Shown: piece after piece, positions 1 through 12,005 of the stretch
How positions within the stretch are numbered: position 1 is the stretch's first letter
Layout: every line of letters begins with the position of its first letter
Source: Homarus americanus
Taxonomy: Eukaryota; Arthropoda; Malacostraca; Decapoda; Nephropidae
DNA: 64,000 nucleotides
NCBI RefSeq assembly: GCF_018991925.1
Contig: NW_024720711.1
Location: 3,057,607-3,121,606 of the forward strand
Direction of reading: 5' to 3'
The notes under the pieces: model-generated
The model's database searches: none
What the model was told of the DNA's origin: nothing
The model's input: the letters and a program-made list of their open reading frames with translations, nothing else
Position numbers and translations under genes: made by a program

Positions 1-92
1 TATGCCACAAATGAACCCCTGAAGTGAACCTCAAATATTTAGAATAATTTCGACGAGTTGAGGATATATACTAACAACCCACGTGACGTACT

Positions 93-94
<2 letters not shown>

Positions 95-141
<47 letters not shown>
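95..141. repeat. (CA)n microsatellite
   Basis: A pure AC dinucleotide run of about 46 bp. The 150 bp downstream is ordinary AT-rich sequence with no coding signal. Confidence 0.95.
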
Positions 142-143
<2 letters not shown>

Positions 144-299
144 GATAACAACTTTTGACTTCTTTAATGTTTTTTTTGTCTTCCATGGTGTGAAGTTAAG
201 GCACAACAACCTCTTCTGTGGTGTGAGCTTATGACATACTAAACCCGCTGAGAGAGAAACAGAGACACAGTCTGTCCTTCTGTCTCTCTATAACTGTAC

Positions 300-680
300 A
301 TCTTCCTGTCAATTTCAGTCTCCCTCCCTCCTCCATCCTTCTTCCTCTTCGTCCATCAATCCTTTCCCTCCTTCCCATCCTATCTCCCTCTTCTCTCTCC
401 CTTTATCATTCTTTATTTTTCCCCTTCCTTTCAACCCCCCCCTTCCCCCTCACCAAGCTTTCTTATCTTCTGTCCCACTTTCTATTCCTCCTTCTCACCA
501 TCCTATCTTCCGTCTCACCACTCCACCTTCCCTCCCTCTATTTTCTTCCCCTTCCTCTCTTCTTCTACTCTCTTGCTCTTCCTCACTCCCTCTTACCGCC
601 CTCCCTTCCCTCCTTCCCTCAATCACCTTTCCCTCTTACCACTCCACCTTCCCTCCCTTTCACCACCCCATACCCCCACA
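300..680. repeat. Pyrimidine-rich (C/T) tract
   Basis: The + strand is almost entirely C and T for about 380 bp (CTTCC, CCCTC and similar words in irregular order). Long open frames here encode only Pro/Ser/Leu and are composition artefacts. Confidence 0.8.
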
Positions 681-748
681 GTAGTTAATACCGACAGTCA
701 CACCATAATTGATAGCGTCGGGAAGAAATGTGTCACGTCGTTCGTTAT

Positions 749-841
749 GGAGATCAACACGAGGGTGGCCTAGCTGACTGACCCTCGTACTGACGGAGAT
801 CAACACGAATTGCCTAGCCTGACCCCTCGTACTGACGGAGC
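749..841. repeat. Two-copy direct repeat, ~46 bp unit
   Basis: A unit starting GGAGATCAACACGA and ending CCCTCGTACTGAC occurs twice head to tail with a few mismatches. It looks like a small local duplication. Confidence 0.75.
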
Positions 842-960
842 GTGTATGTGCCCCCCCTCTATCTATCTCGTTCTTTTCTTGTTTTCTCACTTCGACTCTT
901 TTAACTATTTCTGCTCCTCTTTCTCCCTTCCTTTCTCTATCTCCTTCTTTCTATCTGTCT

Positions 961-1106
<146 letters not shown>

Positions 1107-1823
1107 GGTGATAGGAGTGCTGGAGGCAAAGCTGACTAATATTTGCTATGGTAGAAAGGACACAATGAGGGATGGATAAAAATAATGGTAAGAGATGAGG
1201 TAAAAGGAGATAATTAATGGGGCAGGAAAATGGAGACACCTAGACACCCAAGAAGCAGCAGTGTCAGTGCATGATCAGCAACACCAAGTGTGTGTGTGTG
1301 TGTGTGTGTGTCAAGCTACAAGCGCATACCAGATTAGATATCATACGGGGAAGGGTGTGTGTTGGGAGGAAGGAGGAAGGGGTGTTGTTATGGCGAGCAG
1401 GGGACACCACAGTAGAACACATCTGGCGGGGTAGTTAGAGAGAACAAATGACAGCCAGCGAGAAAGAGGGGAGGGAGGGAGAGGGGGGTTAGGAGGAAGA
1501 CAGGGAGAAGGCTGCAATGGTGTTCTCTCTCTCTCAATTCCCGCCACCCTGTGTCCTGGGTGAGGCCTAGCAAGATGATCGCACAACAAACAAACAAACA
1601 GATGCATTCACTCAGCTCCATTCATGAAAGAAACACACACACACACGTATCCATCTTTGCGTCGTAGTTTTTATAAGTGGATAGGTTAAATACAACGTTC
1701 TCACATCTACAATTACCAAGAGCAATTAAGAATCAATCACCATAAGTCGTAGTTTAATAGAGACAATTAGACAAGTTCTCACGTCTCGTCTCCAGTTAGT
1801 TGAAAAAGAGTGAAGGTAGGAGC

Positions 1824-1858
<35 letters not shown>

Positions 1859-1937
1859 TAGCGGTATATTGGAAAAACAAGTCACGTCCAGGAGCCCACA
1901 AGAGCGATAATTACCTGGTTTATAGAGATATGTGATG

Positions 1938-2500
1938 TGTGGGGGAGGAGGGGAGGAGGAGGGGAGGAGGAGGAGAGGAGGAAGAGGGAGAAGAAGGACG
2001 GGGAGAGGATGACGGAGGGAAGGAAGAGATGGGGGAAGTGGAATCCTGGGTAAGAAAGAGGAGGATGGGAAGAGGAATGAGAGGAGGATGAGGAGGAGCA
2101 GAATGGGGAAGTGGGATCCTGATGGTAAGAAAAAGAGGAATGACAAGGAGATGAGATGAGGAGAGGAGAAAGAGGTGGAAGAGTGATGCAGGGGATGAGG
2201 AAAAATAGAAAGAAGAAGAGGCGCAGGAGAAGGAAAGAGAGGGAATGAGAAGAAGAAAGGAGGAGAGGAGGAGGAATAGTAGAGAAAAGAGGAAAGGTGT
2301 GAAGAGGAAATATAAGAAGGGGGGAGAGAGAAGGAAGGGGAGGAAAGAGGATGGGGGAGGGAGGAAGGAGGGAAGATGAGGGTGGGAGGGAGGGAGGGTG
2401 GAAGGAAGGGGAGGGAGAGAGGGAGGAAGGGAGAGAGGGAGGGTCACAGCCGGACATTAAGGAAGGGAGGGGAGGAAATATTGGGTAAATAAGGGGACAC
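1938..2500. repeat. Purine-rich (G/A) tract
   Basis: About 560 bp in which the + strand is nearly all A and G (GAGGAGG, GGGAGGGA words), preceded by (GA)n at 1,829-1,855. Its reverse-strand open frames are Ser/Pro/Leu-only and are rejected as genes. Homopurine DNA of this length can form triplexes. Confidence 0.85.
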
Positions 2501-2760
2501 ACCCTGGTGGATGATGGTTATGACGCGCCTCTCTCTCTCTCTCTTTCTCCATTAATTAGTTTCCACTTGTCTCTTGCGTGTACACGTACACACACACACA
2601 CACACACAGGCTATATACCGCATGTTTCTATTTTAATTTTATAGCTTCAATGGCAAGAACGATATGCGCGCGCGCGCATCAATGAGGGGTCATCGATTTT
2701 TCAGAAACTAAAGCATATAGGTCGAGCCCGACGCGAGGTGTTATTTATACCTATATTCAC

Positions 2761-2945
2761 TTAAAGTAGGTCAGAGGTCAAGTTTACAGGTCAGAGATCA
2801 AGTTTACAGGTCAGAAGTCAAGTTTACAGTCAGAACACAGGTCAGAAATCAAGTTTACAGGTCAGAGGTCAAATTTACAAGTCAGAACACAGGTTAGAGA
2901 TCAAGTTTACAGGTCAGAGCTCAAATTTACAGGCCAAAGAGGAAG
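2761..2945. repeat. Minisatellite of AGGTCA-containing ~21-bp units
   Basis: Eight or more diverged units with consensus near AGGTCAGAGGTCAAGTTTAC. Several units hold two AGGTCA-like hexamers one base apart, the arrangement called DR1 in nuclear-receptor binding sites. Whether it binds anything is unknown. Repeat status is clear; regulatory status is inference. Confidence 0.8.
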
Positions 2946-3059
2946 TAGACCTGGGGGGAGGGGGGGGGGTTATAAGTGGTAAAAATTCTACAAGTTTTCA
3001 AGTTAAAAGTAAACCAATTTTTCCTTAAGGACATTAGAACAAGTTTGTGCTGGAGGTGG

Positions 3060-3384
3060 TGGCCAAGTACCTCTCTCTCTCCTATCCCTTGCCTCTCTCC
3101 ACCTCCCTGGTCCCTTGTCTCTCTCCTTTCCTTATCAATTAACTACCCTTTTCCCTCTCCCTGTCTTTCTCGTATCTCTTTCACTTATCCTCTCCTCTTG
3201 CCCCTTCCCCTCACCTCCCCCTCTTTCACCTACCCCTTCCTCCCTCTTCTCTCTCACCTCCTCCCCCTCTTCTCCTCCCGTTCAAGTTATCGTATTGACA
3301 ATTCTCGGATGTGGACAGACTGACAGACACACACACATTCGGACGGACAACGTGTATTACTAAGTCCCCACCCCTTCTCAGGGC

Positions 3385-3421
<37 letters not shown>

Positions 3422-3640
3422 TTAGCTGGGAGACAGTATGAGGAGTGAGAGAGAGAAAGAGAAAGGGGAAAGCGAGAGAGAGACAGATAGAGAGGAAGAG
3501 AGAGAGAGATTTAATAAAAGCTGGGAGACAATATATGATGATTGAGTGAACGTGACTGAATATAGAGACGACCAGATGATGTCGTAAAGGAGGGAGGAGG
3601 GAGGGAGGGAGGGAGGGAGGGAAAGAATGAGGAGGGGGAG
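3060..3640. repeat. Pyrimidine tract, (GA)n and purine tract
   Basis: C/T-rich DNA (3,060-3,290), then (GA)n (3,386-3,418), then GA- and GGGA-rich DNA to about 3,640. No coding evidence. Confidence 0.75.
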
Positions 3641-4148
3641 AGAGACAGACAGACATCAGGTGTAAACAATAAACACGGTTGTCATCAAGTGTTTTGCGGA
3701 CACCGAGGGAAATGAACTCCCACTCACAGACACAACCCATCAACCCCTCACACATAAGGTCGAACACATCGTCTAAATTCATCACGACTACCACCCTTAG
3801 CACCTACCGTGGGATAAACCCTTCTTGCCCTCGGAATTATAACATGGTCCGATTTAGGGGCTTCTGGCGACCAGCGAATCGGAGGGAACCTGATTTTCTT
3901 TTTACGATTTACAGCGATTTATAGCGATTTATGGCATATTTTACGTTATTTACAGCGCGGTTTGGTTATGAACGTGTTTACTAGTGTGTGGGGGAGAGTT
4001 TTGAGCAATGTTTTATTTTTTTTCAGTTGGTTTCGTTCGTCTTTTGTTTCGATGGAGTTTGTGTTCGTGTGTTTTATAGTTTGTGTTGGTTAAGGTGATG
4101 TTTGGAACACTATAGTGGCACTTTATTATCTATACTACTACTACTAGT
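3641..4148. other. Intergenic, no recognised gene
   Basis: An 81-codon open frame lies at 3,679-3,924 but resembles no family I know and has no supporting splice or initiation context. At about 3,905-3,960 an ACAGCGATTTATAGCG motif repeats loosely. The rest is T-rich unique DNA. Confidence 0.5.
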
Positions 4149-4340
4149 AGCTACTTATGTATTAGGATATTTAATTTTAAAGTAGTAATAGTAGTAGTAT
4201 CATCATCATTGTCTTCGACTACTACTACTTACTTTTTTCTCTCTTTTTTTAACGTGGCCTCCAGCCTCCCCCAATAGCCACACCTTCGCCGCCATTTTAT
4301 TACCTTAATATTAAATATCCTAATACATAAGTAGCTATCC
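4149..4340. mobile_element. MITE-like element with 33-bp terminal inverted repeats
   Basis: The left end (starting TAGCTACTTATGTATTAGG, about 4,149-4,181) and the right end (its reverse complement, about 4,308-4,340) match at about 32 of 33 positions. The ~190-bp body has no coding capacity. The core words GGTAATAAAATGGCGGC and GGCTGGAGGCCA (reverse strand here) recur near 36,980-37,050, so this is a dispersed family. A non-autonomous DNA transposon fits, but no clear target-site duplication was identified. Confidence 0.65.
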
Positions 4341-4681
4341 TATCTGTGTTGAATTAGTTGAGCCGCAGATCTATGCGGCATTCAAGTGACTGTAGCCTCA
4401 TAGTCAGTATCTGCAGCTACTACTACTATTGTCACTATTACTGCTACTACTATCTTTGTCAACTACTATTACTACTGTTGCTATTATTGTCACTGCTACT
4501 ACTACCTCCTCCACCACTCCTCCCTCCCCACCCGCCACACACAGATATTATTTCTCTTCCTTCCCATACTACAAACTTTCCTCCCATCCCTCACAGACCT
4601 CGCTCCCTCTCCCCCTCCCCAACAAAAACTACCCTCCCACATCACACACGCTTATAATGAGACAAGCCCACAGAGAAGAGG

Positions 4682-4715
<34 letters not shown>

Positions 4716-5476
4716 GTATAGAGAGTAGGAATGTAAAGATAGGAACTTGGGTAGCGTGGCCAGGGTGTTATTTACTCTGTGTCAACACACTTATCTTCTA
4801 CGCCAATCTATTCTTCTCAAGGGACAACTTGTTTAACACTCTTCGATACAACTATATATTAATTCACTCAATGACATGGACACAGCAACATCACTATTAT
4901 ATCGGTGTATTAACGCATTAGGTCTTACGTTACTCGACACTGACTCTCGGATACATTACGTAACTCACCCTAGAGATTGCTCTGACAATGACTCACGTGT
5001 ACACCTGACGTAGGCCCAGTGGGTGTTGGCTGGGCTCTCGTATGCGGGACTCTGCTTAGCTGGGGGCGTCGTGAAGTCTCCCCAGGGGACGAGCGTGACT
5101 CTGTGCGAGTGACCAGAATGACCTCTCAATGACCAACCTCTCTGAATGATAGTCGTATGAGAATCACGAATGGAATGAGAATCAACGTGGACGAGACTGT
5201 AGGGCCTTTATATGGGGTCGGCCCAGCCGGCTTTTGATCTCTAACCAATTATCACTAAACTGGTTAGATCTGGACAGCGTGTTCAGGTGTGGTCATGCCC
5301 AGGTGAGGTCACCCGCTAATTCAGGTAATTAGCATGGTACCACGAGGTCTGTAGTGTACTCGCTGTTATGTGATGTAATTCTGGGCTGTAAGCTTTGGTC
5401 TGATATTCAATCATTACACGCACTCATCTACCTCCCTATTCCCCCACACACACACACACAACACACTCTTCCTGGA
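4341..5476. other. Intergenic unique sequence with short SSRs
   Basis: Contains CTA-rich and C/T-rich stretches (4,415-4,640), (TA)n (4,683-4,712), then about 750 bp of ordinary-complexity DNA with no recognisable exon, and (CA)n at 5,446-5,467 just before a LINE fragment. Confidence 0.6.
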
Positions 5477-5822
5477 GTTAGGGGAGATATGATAGAGGTG
5501 TTCAAGTGGGTAAGTGGGATTAACAAGGGTAAAATGGAAGATGTTCTGAAGCTCAGTAATAACGAAATAACTAGAACAAATAGCTTTAAATTAGATAAAT
5601 TCCGATTCAGAAAGGATATAGGCAAGCACTGGTTTGGTAATAGAGTTGTGGATATGTGGAAGAGGCGACCGAGTGCTATAGTAGGATCGGGGACGCTAGG
5701 GAGCTTCAAGACGAAGTTGGATAGGCACATGGAAGTGCTGGGATGGGTGTGAAAGGGATCTGCCCTGTATGGGCCAGTCGGCCTCCTGCAGTATCCCACT
5801 TTCTTATGTTCTTATGTTCTTA
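5477..5822 (+). mobile_element. Family A non-LTR retrotransposon, 3' fragment
   Basis: The last ~90 codons of a reverse-transcriptase ORF stay open to a TGA after GWV. They include [23 protein letters not shown] and a C-terminal LDRHMEV, matching the copies at 12.8, 20.4 and 22.3 kb. It ends in the family's characteristic tail of repeated TTCTTATG words. The 5' end is truncated next to (CA)n. The DEWNKL motif of the other copies is replaced by DMWKRR. A dead 5'-truncated LINE; the clade is not determinable from this fragment. Confidence 0.85.
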
Positions 5823-6066
5823 TCTTCCTCGCGTGTAGAGACAAACTCATACACAGCCCACTCAACTAGGCCCAAATGCTCATATTGCTCACCCGAATAT
5901 TCCTCCTACCACACGCACGTGAGAACAGATAAGTGAGAGAGCTTTATGTACCCTGGGATAGTGGGCGATGATGCTTATCATCCATCAGAGAGAGAGATTA
6001 GTATTCTGTGTGTTGTATCTATACAGTCCCTATGGAGCTGTCAGGCCTATTGGACACGCTATCACA

Positions 6067-6067
<1 letters not shown>

Positions 6068-6126
<59 letters not shown>
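6068..6126. repeat. (TG)n microsatellite
   Basis: Pure TG run of about 58 bp. The 250 bp before it is unremarkable intergenic DNA, and CAACAA/CCACAA-rich DNA follows (6,240-6,410). Confidence 0.95.
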
Positions 6127-6128
<2 letters not shown>

Positions 6129-6510
6129 CTTATACTTGAAATTCCTCGAGTTAGGTAAATTTAGTTGAATTAGTCTAGGCTAAAATGGCTAAGATTAGCT
6201 TACGTTCGGAAAGGTTGCTGCTATTTCTTTTTTCACCATAACACCAACCACAACACTGCTACCACTAACACAACCACAACAATTATCATGACAGCAACAA
6301 TACCACCACGAACACAACAACCACCACAACACTACCACCACTAATACAACAAGAACCACTAGCACAACCACAACCACGATCGCAACAAAAACAACGACAA
6401 CAAGAACTAGGACAAATTAGGTTCTTACAAAGTTGAACAATAAAAGTCGGAGTCACACAATCCCGCATGCGGCACAGATCACAATTCTCTTATTACTTCC
6501 GTCTGCGCTA

Positions 6511-6551
<41 letters not shown>

Positions 6552-6642
6552 GCCTTCACCTCCACACCCTTACTCGTATAGGATAAAATTTGAGGAAAAA
6601 AGTTTGTTGGTTTGATTCTCCAGACCGGACGTGTGTGTGTGT

Positions 6643-6676
<34 letters not shown>

Positions 6677-6677
6677 C
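6511..6677. repeat. (GA)n and (TG)n microsatellites
   Basis: (GA)n at 6,511-6,549 and (TG)n with a few GC interruptions at 6,630-6,677, about 80 bp apart. Confidence 0.9.
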
Positions 6678-6899
6678 AGCTTAAGATAGTAATAATTTTA
6701 GGATTAGGAATATTGAAACCCATCCTAATCCCTCACTTAACTCAAAACTATACACAGAGTCCAATCAGATTATCTCCAAACTTTAACTAATCGCTAATTA
6801 ATTAAGCTGATGAGTACACCTGGCCCTTGTCTACAGTTCTACACTCACCTGTACACGGTCCAAGACAATGGGAAGACAATTATCTCTCTGTCATGTCAA

Positions 6900-7560
6900 C
6901 GCTCTCTTATAACACTGTACATAACACTGTATCACAACACTGTACCATAACACTGTACCACAACATTCTACCACAACACTGTACTATAACACTGTACCAT
7001 AACATTCTACCACAACACTATACCATAACACTGTACCATAACATTCTACCACAACACTATACCATAACACTGCACGACAACACTCTAGCATTACACTGTC
7101 ATAAGTTAATAACACTGTACCATAACATTCTACCACAACACTGTACTATAACACTGTACCACAACATTCTACCACAACACTGTACCATAACATTCTACCA
7201 CAACACTGTACTATAACACTGTACCATAACATTCTACCACAACACTATACCATAACACTGTACCATAACATTCTACCACAACACTATACCATAACACTGC
7301 ACGACAACACTCTAGCATTACACTGTCATAAGTTAATAACACTGTACCATAACACTACCATAACACTGTACTATTACATTCTACCATTACACTCTACCAT
7401 TACATTACATTCTACTATAACACTACCATAGCACTGTACCACTACATTCTACCATAACACTACAATTACACTACCATAATATTCTACTATAACACTGTAC
7501 CATTACATTCTACCATAACACTACCTTTATACTACCATAACACTACCATAACCCAATCAA
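6900..7560. repeat. Minisatellite of ACACTGTACCATAACATTCTACC-type units with a higher-order duplication
   Basis: About 660 bp built from variants of AACACTGTACCATAACATT and CTACCACAAC. A block of about 110 bp (near 7,015-7,125, including ACTGCACGACAACACTC and GTCATAAGTTAATAACAC) recurs almost unchanged near 7,240-7,348, so a ~224-bp segment has itself been duplicated. The open frame through it (Thr-Leu-Tyr-His-Asn repeats) is an artefact. Confidence 0.85.
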
Positions 7561-7700
7561 AATTTATCTAACATTAACCCAACCTAATCTAACGCTGAAC
7601 TAACCTAAATCTACCAAGCGTTAACCCAACCTAATCTAACCACCATGAAGCATTAGGGTGGTTAATCTTCAGGTTAAATAAGGTTAAGGCCGGATGGATC
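7540..7700. repeat. Degenerate AACCTAATCTAAC tract and palindromic-family fragment
   Basis: Short CCTAA/CTAAC repeats resemble degraded arthropod telomere-type (TTAGG)n. They are followed by AGCATTAGGGTGGTTAAT and CTTCAGGT, which recur at 8.6, 58.4 and 60.75 kb. Confidence 0.55.
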
Positions 7701-8480
7701 TTTAGGTGTTCTATAAAGTTTCACCCATTATCTTGGATTACCATAAGAGGAAACTTTTAAATGACCTGAAACTTATATAATAAACTTTAAAGGGGAATAT
7801 TATACTAAGTTACCCTCTGAAAAAATGAAACACACGATCCATTATTGTCAAGTTACCATCGTCATCATTATTCTTCATCAAGTTACCATCATTATTCATC
7901 TTCATCATCATGTATAAGACGCCATAACATCACCTCACCCCATCCTAGTTATGGGACCAGACTACCAGAGGTTAAAGGTCATAGAAAAGTCAGGAGGTCA
8001 GGACACAAAAGCAAAAGAAGGGGGGTAATTACATAAACCCTCACTGGTAGTTCCATATGAATAAGGAAACTACAATATCTATTAGCCCATACTAGGCAGC
8101 AGTTATTTATACCCAACTCAAATCACTCCCATTTCTACCCAACCCATTGAATATTTGAGAATTCCCACCAAATATCGAGTCAATATTCTTTTACCTTCAA
8201 ACATAAATAAAAACAATATATATATATTCCTCACAAACTTGGTTTAAATGTCTCAAAAAAGTCGCCTACTATTTTCCCACAAGGATGCAACCATCAGTCA
8301 CTTCTGCCTCCACCACCAACAGAAATAGAAGGACGAATAAAGCTCAATCATAGCAGCAGCAGCATGGGGTAAGATGATGATGGTCGATATTGCAGCAAAG
8401 ACTCAGAGGATCAGTTGAAGATTAAGTCCCCCAGCTTATTTCACCTGATGAGTACACTCATATACCCTAAAGCTACCTGG
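7700..8480. other. Intergenic unique sequence
   Basis: AT-rich ordinary sequence with a small CATCATTATT-rich patch (7,855-7,915). I see no splice-bounded coding segment, RNA gene or repeat boundary. Confidence 0.55.
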
Positions 8481-8484
8481 TGGG

Positions 8485-8745
8485 GAGGGGGTTGGGTTGG
8501 GTTGGGTTAGGTTAGGTTGTCACGTCAGATTAGGTTACATTAAAAATAGTTCAATTTAAATTAGGTTAGATTAGCGTTAGGTTAAATTTAGTTTAGATTA
8601 AGTAAAATTTGTGGTGGATAATCTACAGGTGAAATAATCCGGAGTGCCTCATCTTCAGGTCTAATCCGACACAGCTACTCAACCATATCTTCCAGCGTAA
8701 TAGATAAATAAATAAATAAATAAATAAATAAAAATAATAATAATA
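8485..8745. repeat. GGTTGGGTTAGGTTAGG tract, palindromic-family fragment and (AAAT)n
   Basis: TTGGG and TTAGG repeats (8,485-8,520), then AGATTAGCGTTAGGTTAAAT, and the terminal words CAGGTGAAATAA and CATCTTCAGGT shared with 60.7-60.8 kb. (AAAT)n follows at 8,703-8,745. Confidence 0.6.
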
Positions 8746-8994
8746 TTTCACATAATCCTATCCAGAGTCTCCAATCATTATCTGGACCAAGGAAAGGTCA
8801 AGAGGTCAGGTCATAATGGCGTAGGGGAGGGCCAGAAAGTCAAAGGGCCTCGGTGGCCATCCCGGAGGCGGGCTAAGAAGCGTTAAGAGCGGTCACAGGT
8901 GCACAATGGTTGGGTCAGGAGACTCAACTAGCGTGAAATACCGTGAAACATGAAGGAAATTGGGACGGTAGGGGGCAGTGGGGATTGTTCTCTA

Positions 8995-9330
8995 GCTCCT
9001 TCTTCACCCCTTCCTTTTCCTCCTCCTTCTTCTTCACCTCCATCTTCATCTTTTCCTCCTCCTTCACCCCTTCCTACTTCTTCTTCGCCTTTTCCTGTTC
9101 CTCCTTCTTCATCTCTTCCTCCTCCTCCTTCTTTACTTCTTTCGACTCCCTAGTCTATCTTTCCCCCTCCTTTTCCGCCCCTTCCTCTAACAGATCTTCC
9201 ACTATTTCCAGTGTCTTGTCCTTAGTCTCTTCTTATTCCACTTCTTCCTCCTGCTCTTCCTTCTCGTACTCTTCTTCAATTAACACCCCTCCCCTCCTCC
9301 TTCTCTCGCCCTGCCTCTTCAACAGCTGTA
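8995..9330. repeat. Pyrimidine-rich (CTT/CCT) tract
   Basis: TTCTTCCTCC words dominate for about 330 bp. The Ser/Phe-rich open frame at 8,943-9,416 is a by-product. Confidence 0.75.
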
Positions 9331-9591
9331 TTTCAGTCAGTCGAGTGAAGTCGCCTATACCAAGAGTGTTACAAGAACGAAGAACAGACCAATTACCCGA
9401 GCAGCTAATGACCTGATTAGTGGTGGAAATGATGAAAACTAAAAATAAATGATGAACCTGTAAGCTGTAAGGATATGACCTATTGATATCGCCTGCCTTA
9501 GACATTCAAGAGCTTGGCCGCTAAATATGGTGCTGTCAGGACGTCACTCACTCTGACTTAACCTGACCCCATCGCCCGCCGTAGACAATAT

Positions 9592-9595
<4 letters not shown>

Positions 9596-9673
<78 letters not shown>
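9596..9673. repeat. (TA)n microsatellite
   Basis: About 78 bp of pure TA, followed by ACACATACACAT. Confidence 0.95.
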
Positions 9674-9679
<6 letters not shown>

Positions 9680-9689
9680 CACATCAATA

Positions 9690-10390
9690 ATTCCTCCCGG
9701 TCTACCCGACAGTGTCCCACCATCACGAATCAATGTATAAGAAAAAAGGGCATAAAACATTTATCACGCAAAAGAAGAAAAAAGGAATCAAAGGGAATAT
9801 TTTTGGCTTATTTTTGACCTAATGGTTCGTCGTTTCTAGTCCAATACAATTTTTTTTTCAGAATTTACGAAATCCAAAATGTCAAAAGAATTTTATTTTT
9901 TATTTACTATCCGACAGTTCGTCTTTACTTCAATATCTTTTTCTTTAGAGTTTTGTAAATTTAAAACTCATTTCGTATTTTTAAAAGTTGATTTACTTTC
10001 CATGAATATTTTTTAATTGTTTATTTCATATACTTTCAACCTTAAAGTAATTAAATAATTTTTGCGAATTTAGAATCTGAGTCCCAGGTAAACATCTTAT
10101 TAACTATGAGAAAAATATATAAAAACAACTTAATACTATATAATAATTTTTAATCAGCGAGGCAGAGGTCATATGCTGCTTACCGGGGAATTAACACATT
10201 TTAATCTTATTTCAGTAGGATTATTTTTGTGGGATTAGTTCTGAGTCTACCCAGTACTTGTCCAGTCGTCTGGTCCAAACTGAGGTGAGTGTCTGCCTTA
10301 TTAGTATTATTAGTAGTAGTAATTCTTATTATTATCCGCTTCATTATAATCATTCTTATTACCACCATCATCATTATAGCTGGACTCACA
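9690..10390. other. AT-rich intergenic sequence
   Basis: About 700 bp with many T and A homopolymer runs. I see no open frame with normal composition, no tRNA-like fold and no repeat boundary. Confidence 0.6.
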
Positions 10391-10394
10391 CGTC

Positions 10395-10510
10395 AACAAT
10401 ATTCATTTATCTATTTATTTATCTATTTATCTATCTCTTTGTCTCCTCATTTATCTTTTTATTTAATTATCTCCTTATCTCTTTATCTCTATTTCTCCAT
10501 CCATCTAATC
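10395..10510. repeat. (TTTA/TCTA)n degenerate tract
   Basis: ATTTATCTATTTATTTATC-type words for about 110 bp. (GATA)n follows at 10,713-10,749. Confidence 0.8.
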
Positions 10511-10715
10511 ACTTCACTATTGAAAAGCCTTTTGAGAGATCTAGAATTAATGTCGTCGTTCCAAAAATCATCTCGTCCACCCTGGCAGACGCTCGCCTCC
10601 TAAAACTTAATGGACCGCGAGGCCACAGTTGAATGACACTTTTTTGCCCCGAGCGTTAGATGGCACCTCCACCCCCAGAGCGGTGGTTAACATCTTCTAG
10701 CCCAGAACGGTGTAG

Positions 10716-10749
<34 letters not shown>

Positions 10750-11026
10750 GCCCTTCACATCAAAATGTCATGTCATTTGTCCAATTTTTAACTGTAGGTC
10801 GTTATTTCTTATCTATATTATTTCTTACTATATAATATGGTATACTATAGTAAAGGTCTATATCACTACTATGTCATTTTATATACTGTAGACCAAATAA
10901 ATGTTAGTGATATAATATATGGGTGTGTTTCTCTTCACTATTATGTTATATAGCGAGATGGGAACTGATATATGAGGCTATAGTCAACACACATAATTAT
11001 AATATATTGTATATATGAGCTATTTA

Positions 11027-11029
<3 letters not shown>

Positions 11030-11067
<38 letters not shown>
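11030..11067. repeat. (CT)n microsatellite
   Basis: About 36 bp of pure CT. The preceding 280 bp is AT-rich DNA with no gene signal. Confidence 0.95.
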
Positions 11068-11069
<2 letters not shown>

Positions 11070-11410
11070 TACTACCAATGTGTACAGTTGTGTCCATGAA
11101 TTAGCATGTGGATGACAGTACAGTACAGCCATTGGTGTATGTACAGTACTTATCACAACACTGTACACATCACACACTGGGGGGGAAGGGGTCTCATTAT
11201 CACTATTGTTATGCAGATTCCCCCACAAGTGTGTATGCAAATTTTAGACTCCAGGCATACACACTCTCTGTCTCAGAAGCATGTATACAGCATACATAAA
11301 TATGTGTATGAATTCCCATCCGACGCTGGGAGGGGGAGAGAAATCGTCTTAGAGGTATTATTAATATCTTGAAGAAATATAAGAGTGGTATTGTGTGCTG
11401 TGGTACAATG

Positions 11411-11411
11411 G

Positions 11412-11476
<65 letters not shown>
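11411..11476. repeat. (GA)n microsatellite
   Basis: About 64 bp of pure GA. A shorter (CT)n lies at 11,552-11,586. Confidence 0.95.
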
Positions 11477-11477
<1 letters not shown>

Positions 11478-11824
11478 ACGTTACTTAAAAAAAGACTTAA
11501 TTAACATTTTTCACCTCCGCTTTACAACCTGAAAACATAAAAGTGTTAAACTAACTCTCTCTCTCTCTCTCACTCTCTCTCTCTCCCAGTCTTCAATAGC
11601 ATTACATCAATAACACCACACATAACCTATTTTTTCCACCCCATCCTTCCTCTCTGACATTTGATTGGTCGTTTAGGTTACCGTAACCCAATAACCGCTC
11701 CTGATTGGTAACTGGCCTGGTTACACAGCTTTTACTCTCAGGTAAAAATCCAGTATATTCCTTTGGGATATTTTTCGTCAATATTTATATTTTTCTCAAC
11801 AACAACAGTGTGACACGGCGGGTG

Positions 11825-12005
11825 GAGTATGGAGATAGACGATAGACAAGGGTATAATTGATAGACAGATAGGTTAGTCTTGTAAGAGTATCACAGAGAG
11901 ACGATAGATAGATGTAGATAGGGATATGATAGATAGATATAGATAGACGATTGCTCGGATTATAATAGATATAGATAGATAGATAGATAGATAGATAGGT
12001 AGATA
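11825..12005. repeat. Interspersed GATA/ATAGATAG tract
   Basis: GATAGAT words are scattered and become a clean (GATA)n at about 11,960-11,998. From 12,010 to 12,185 an ACTGACGCAT word occurs twice about 150 bp apart, perhaps a remnant duplication. Confidence 0.7.

Noticed and set aside
1882..2502. 206-codon reverse-strand Ser/Pro/Leu protein
   Set aside because: It is a homopurine tract read on the other strand; several frames are open at once.
3679..3924. 81-codon protein-coding gene
   Set aside because: Mixed composition but no recognised domain, splice partner or polyadenylation context; left as unclassified sequence.
6900..7560. CRISPR-like array
   Set aside because: Contiguous variable units without unique spacers in a eukaryotic context; an ordinary minisatellite.
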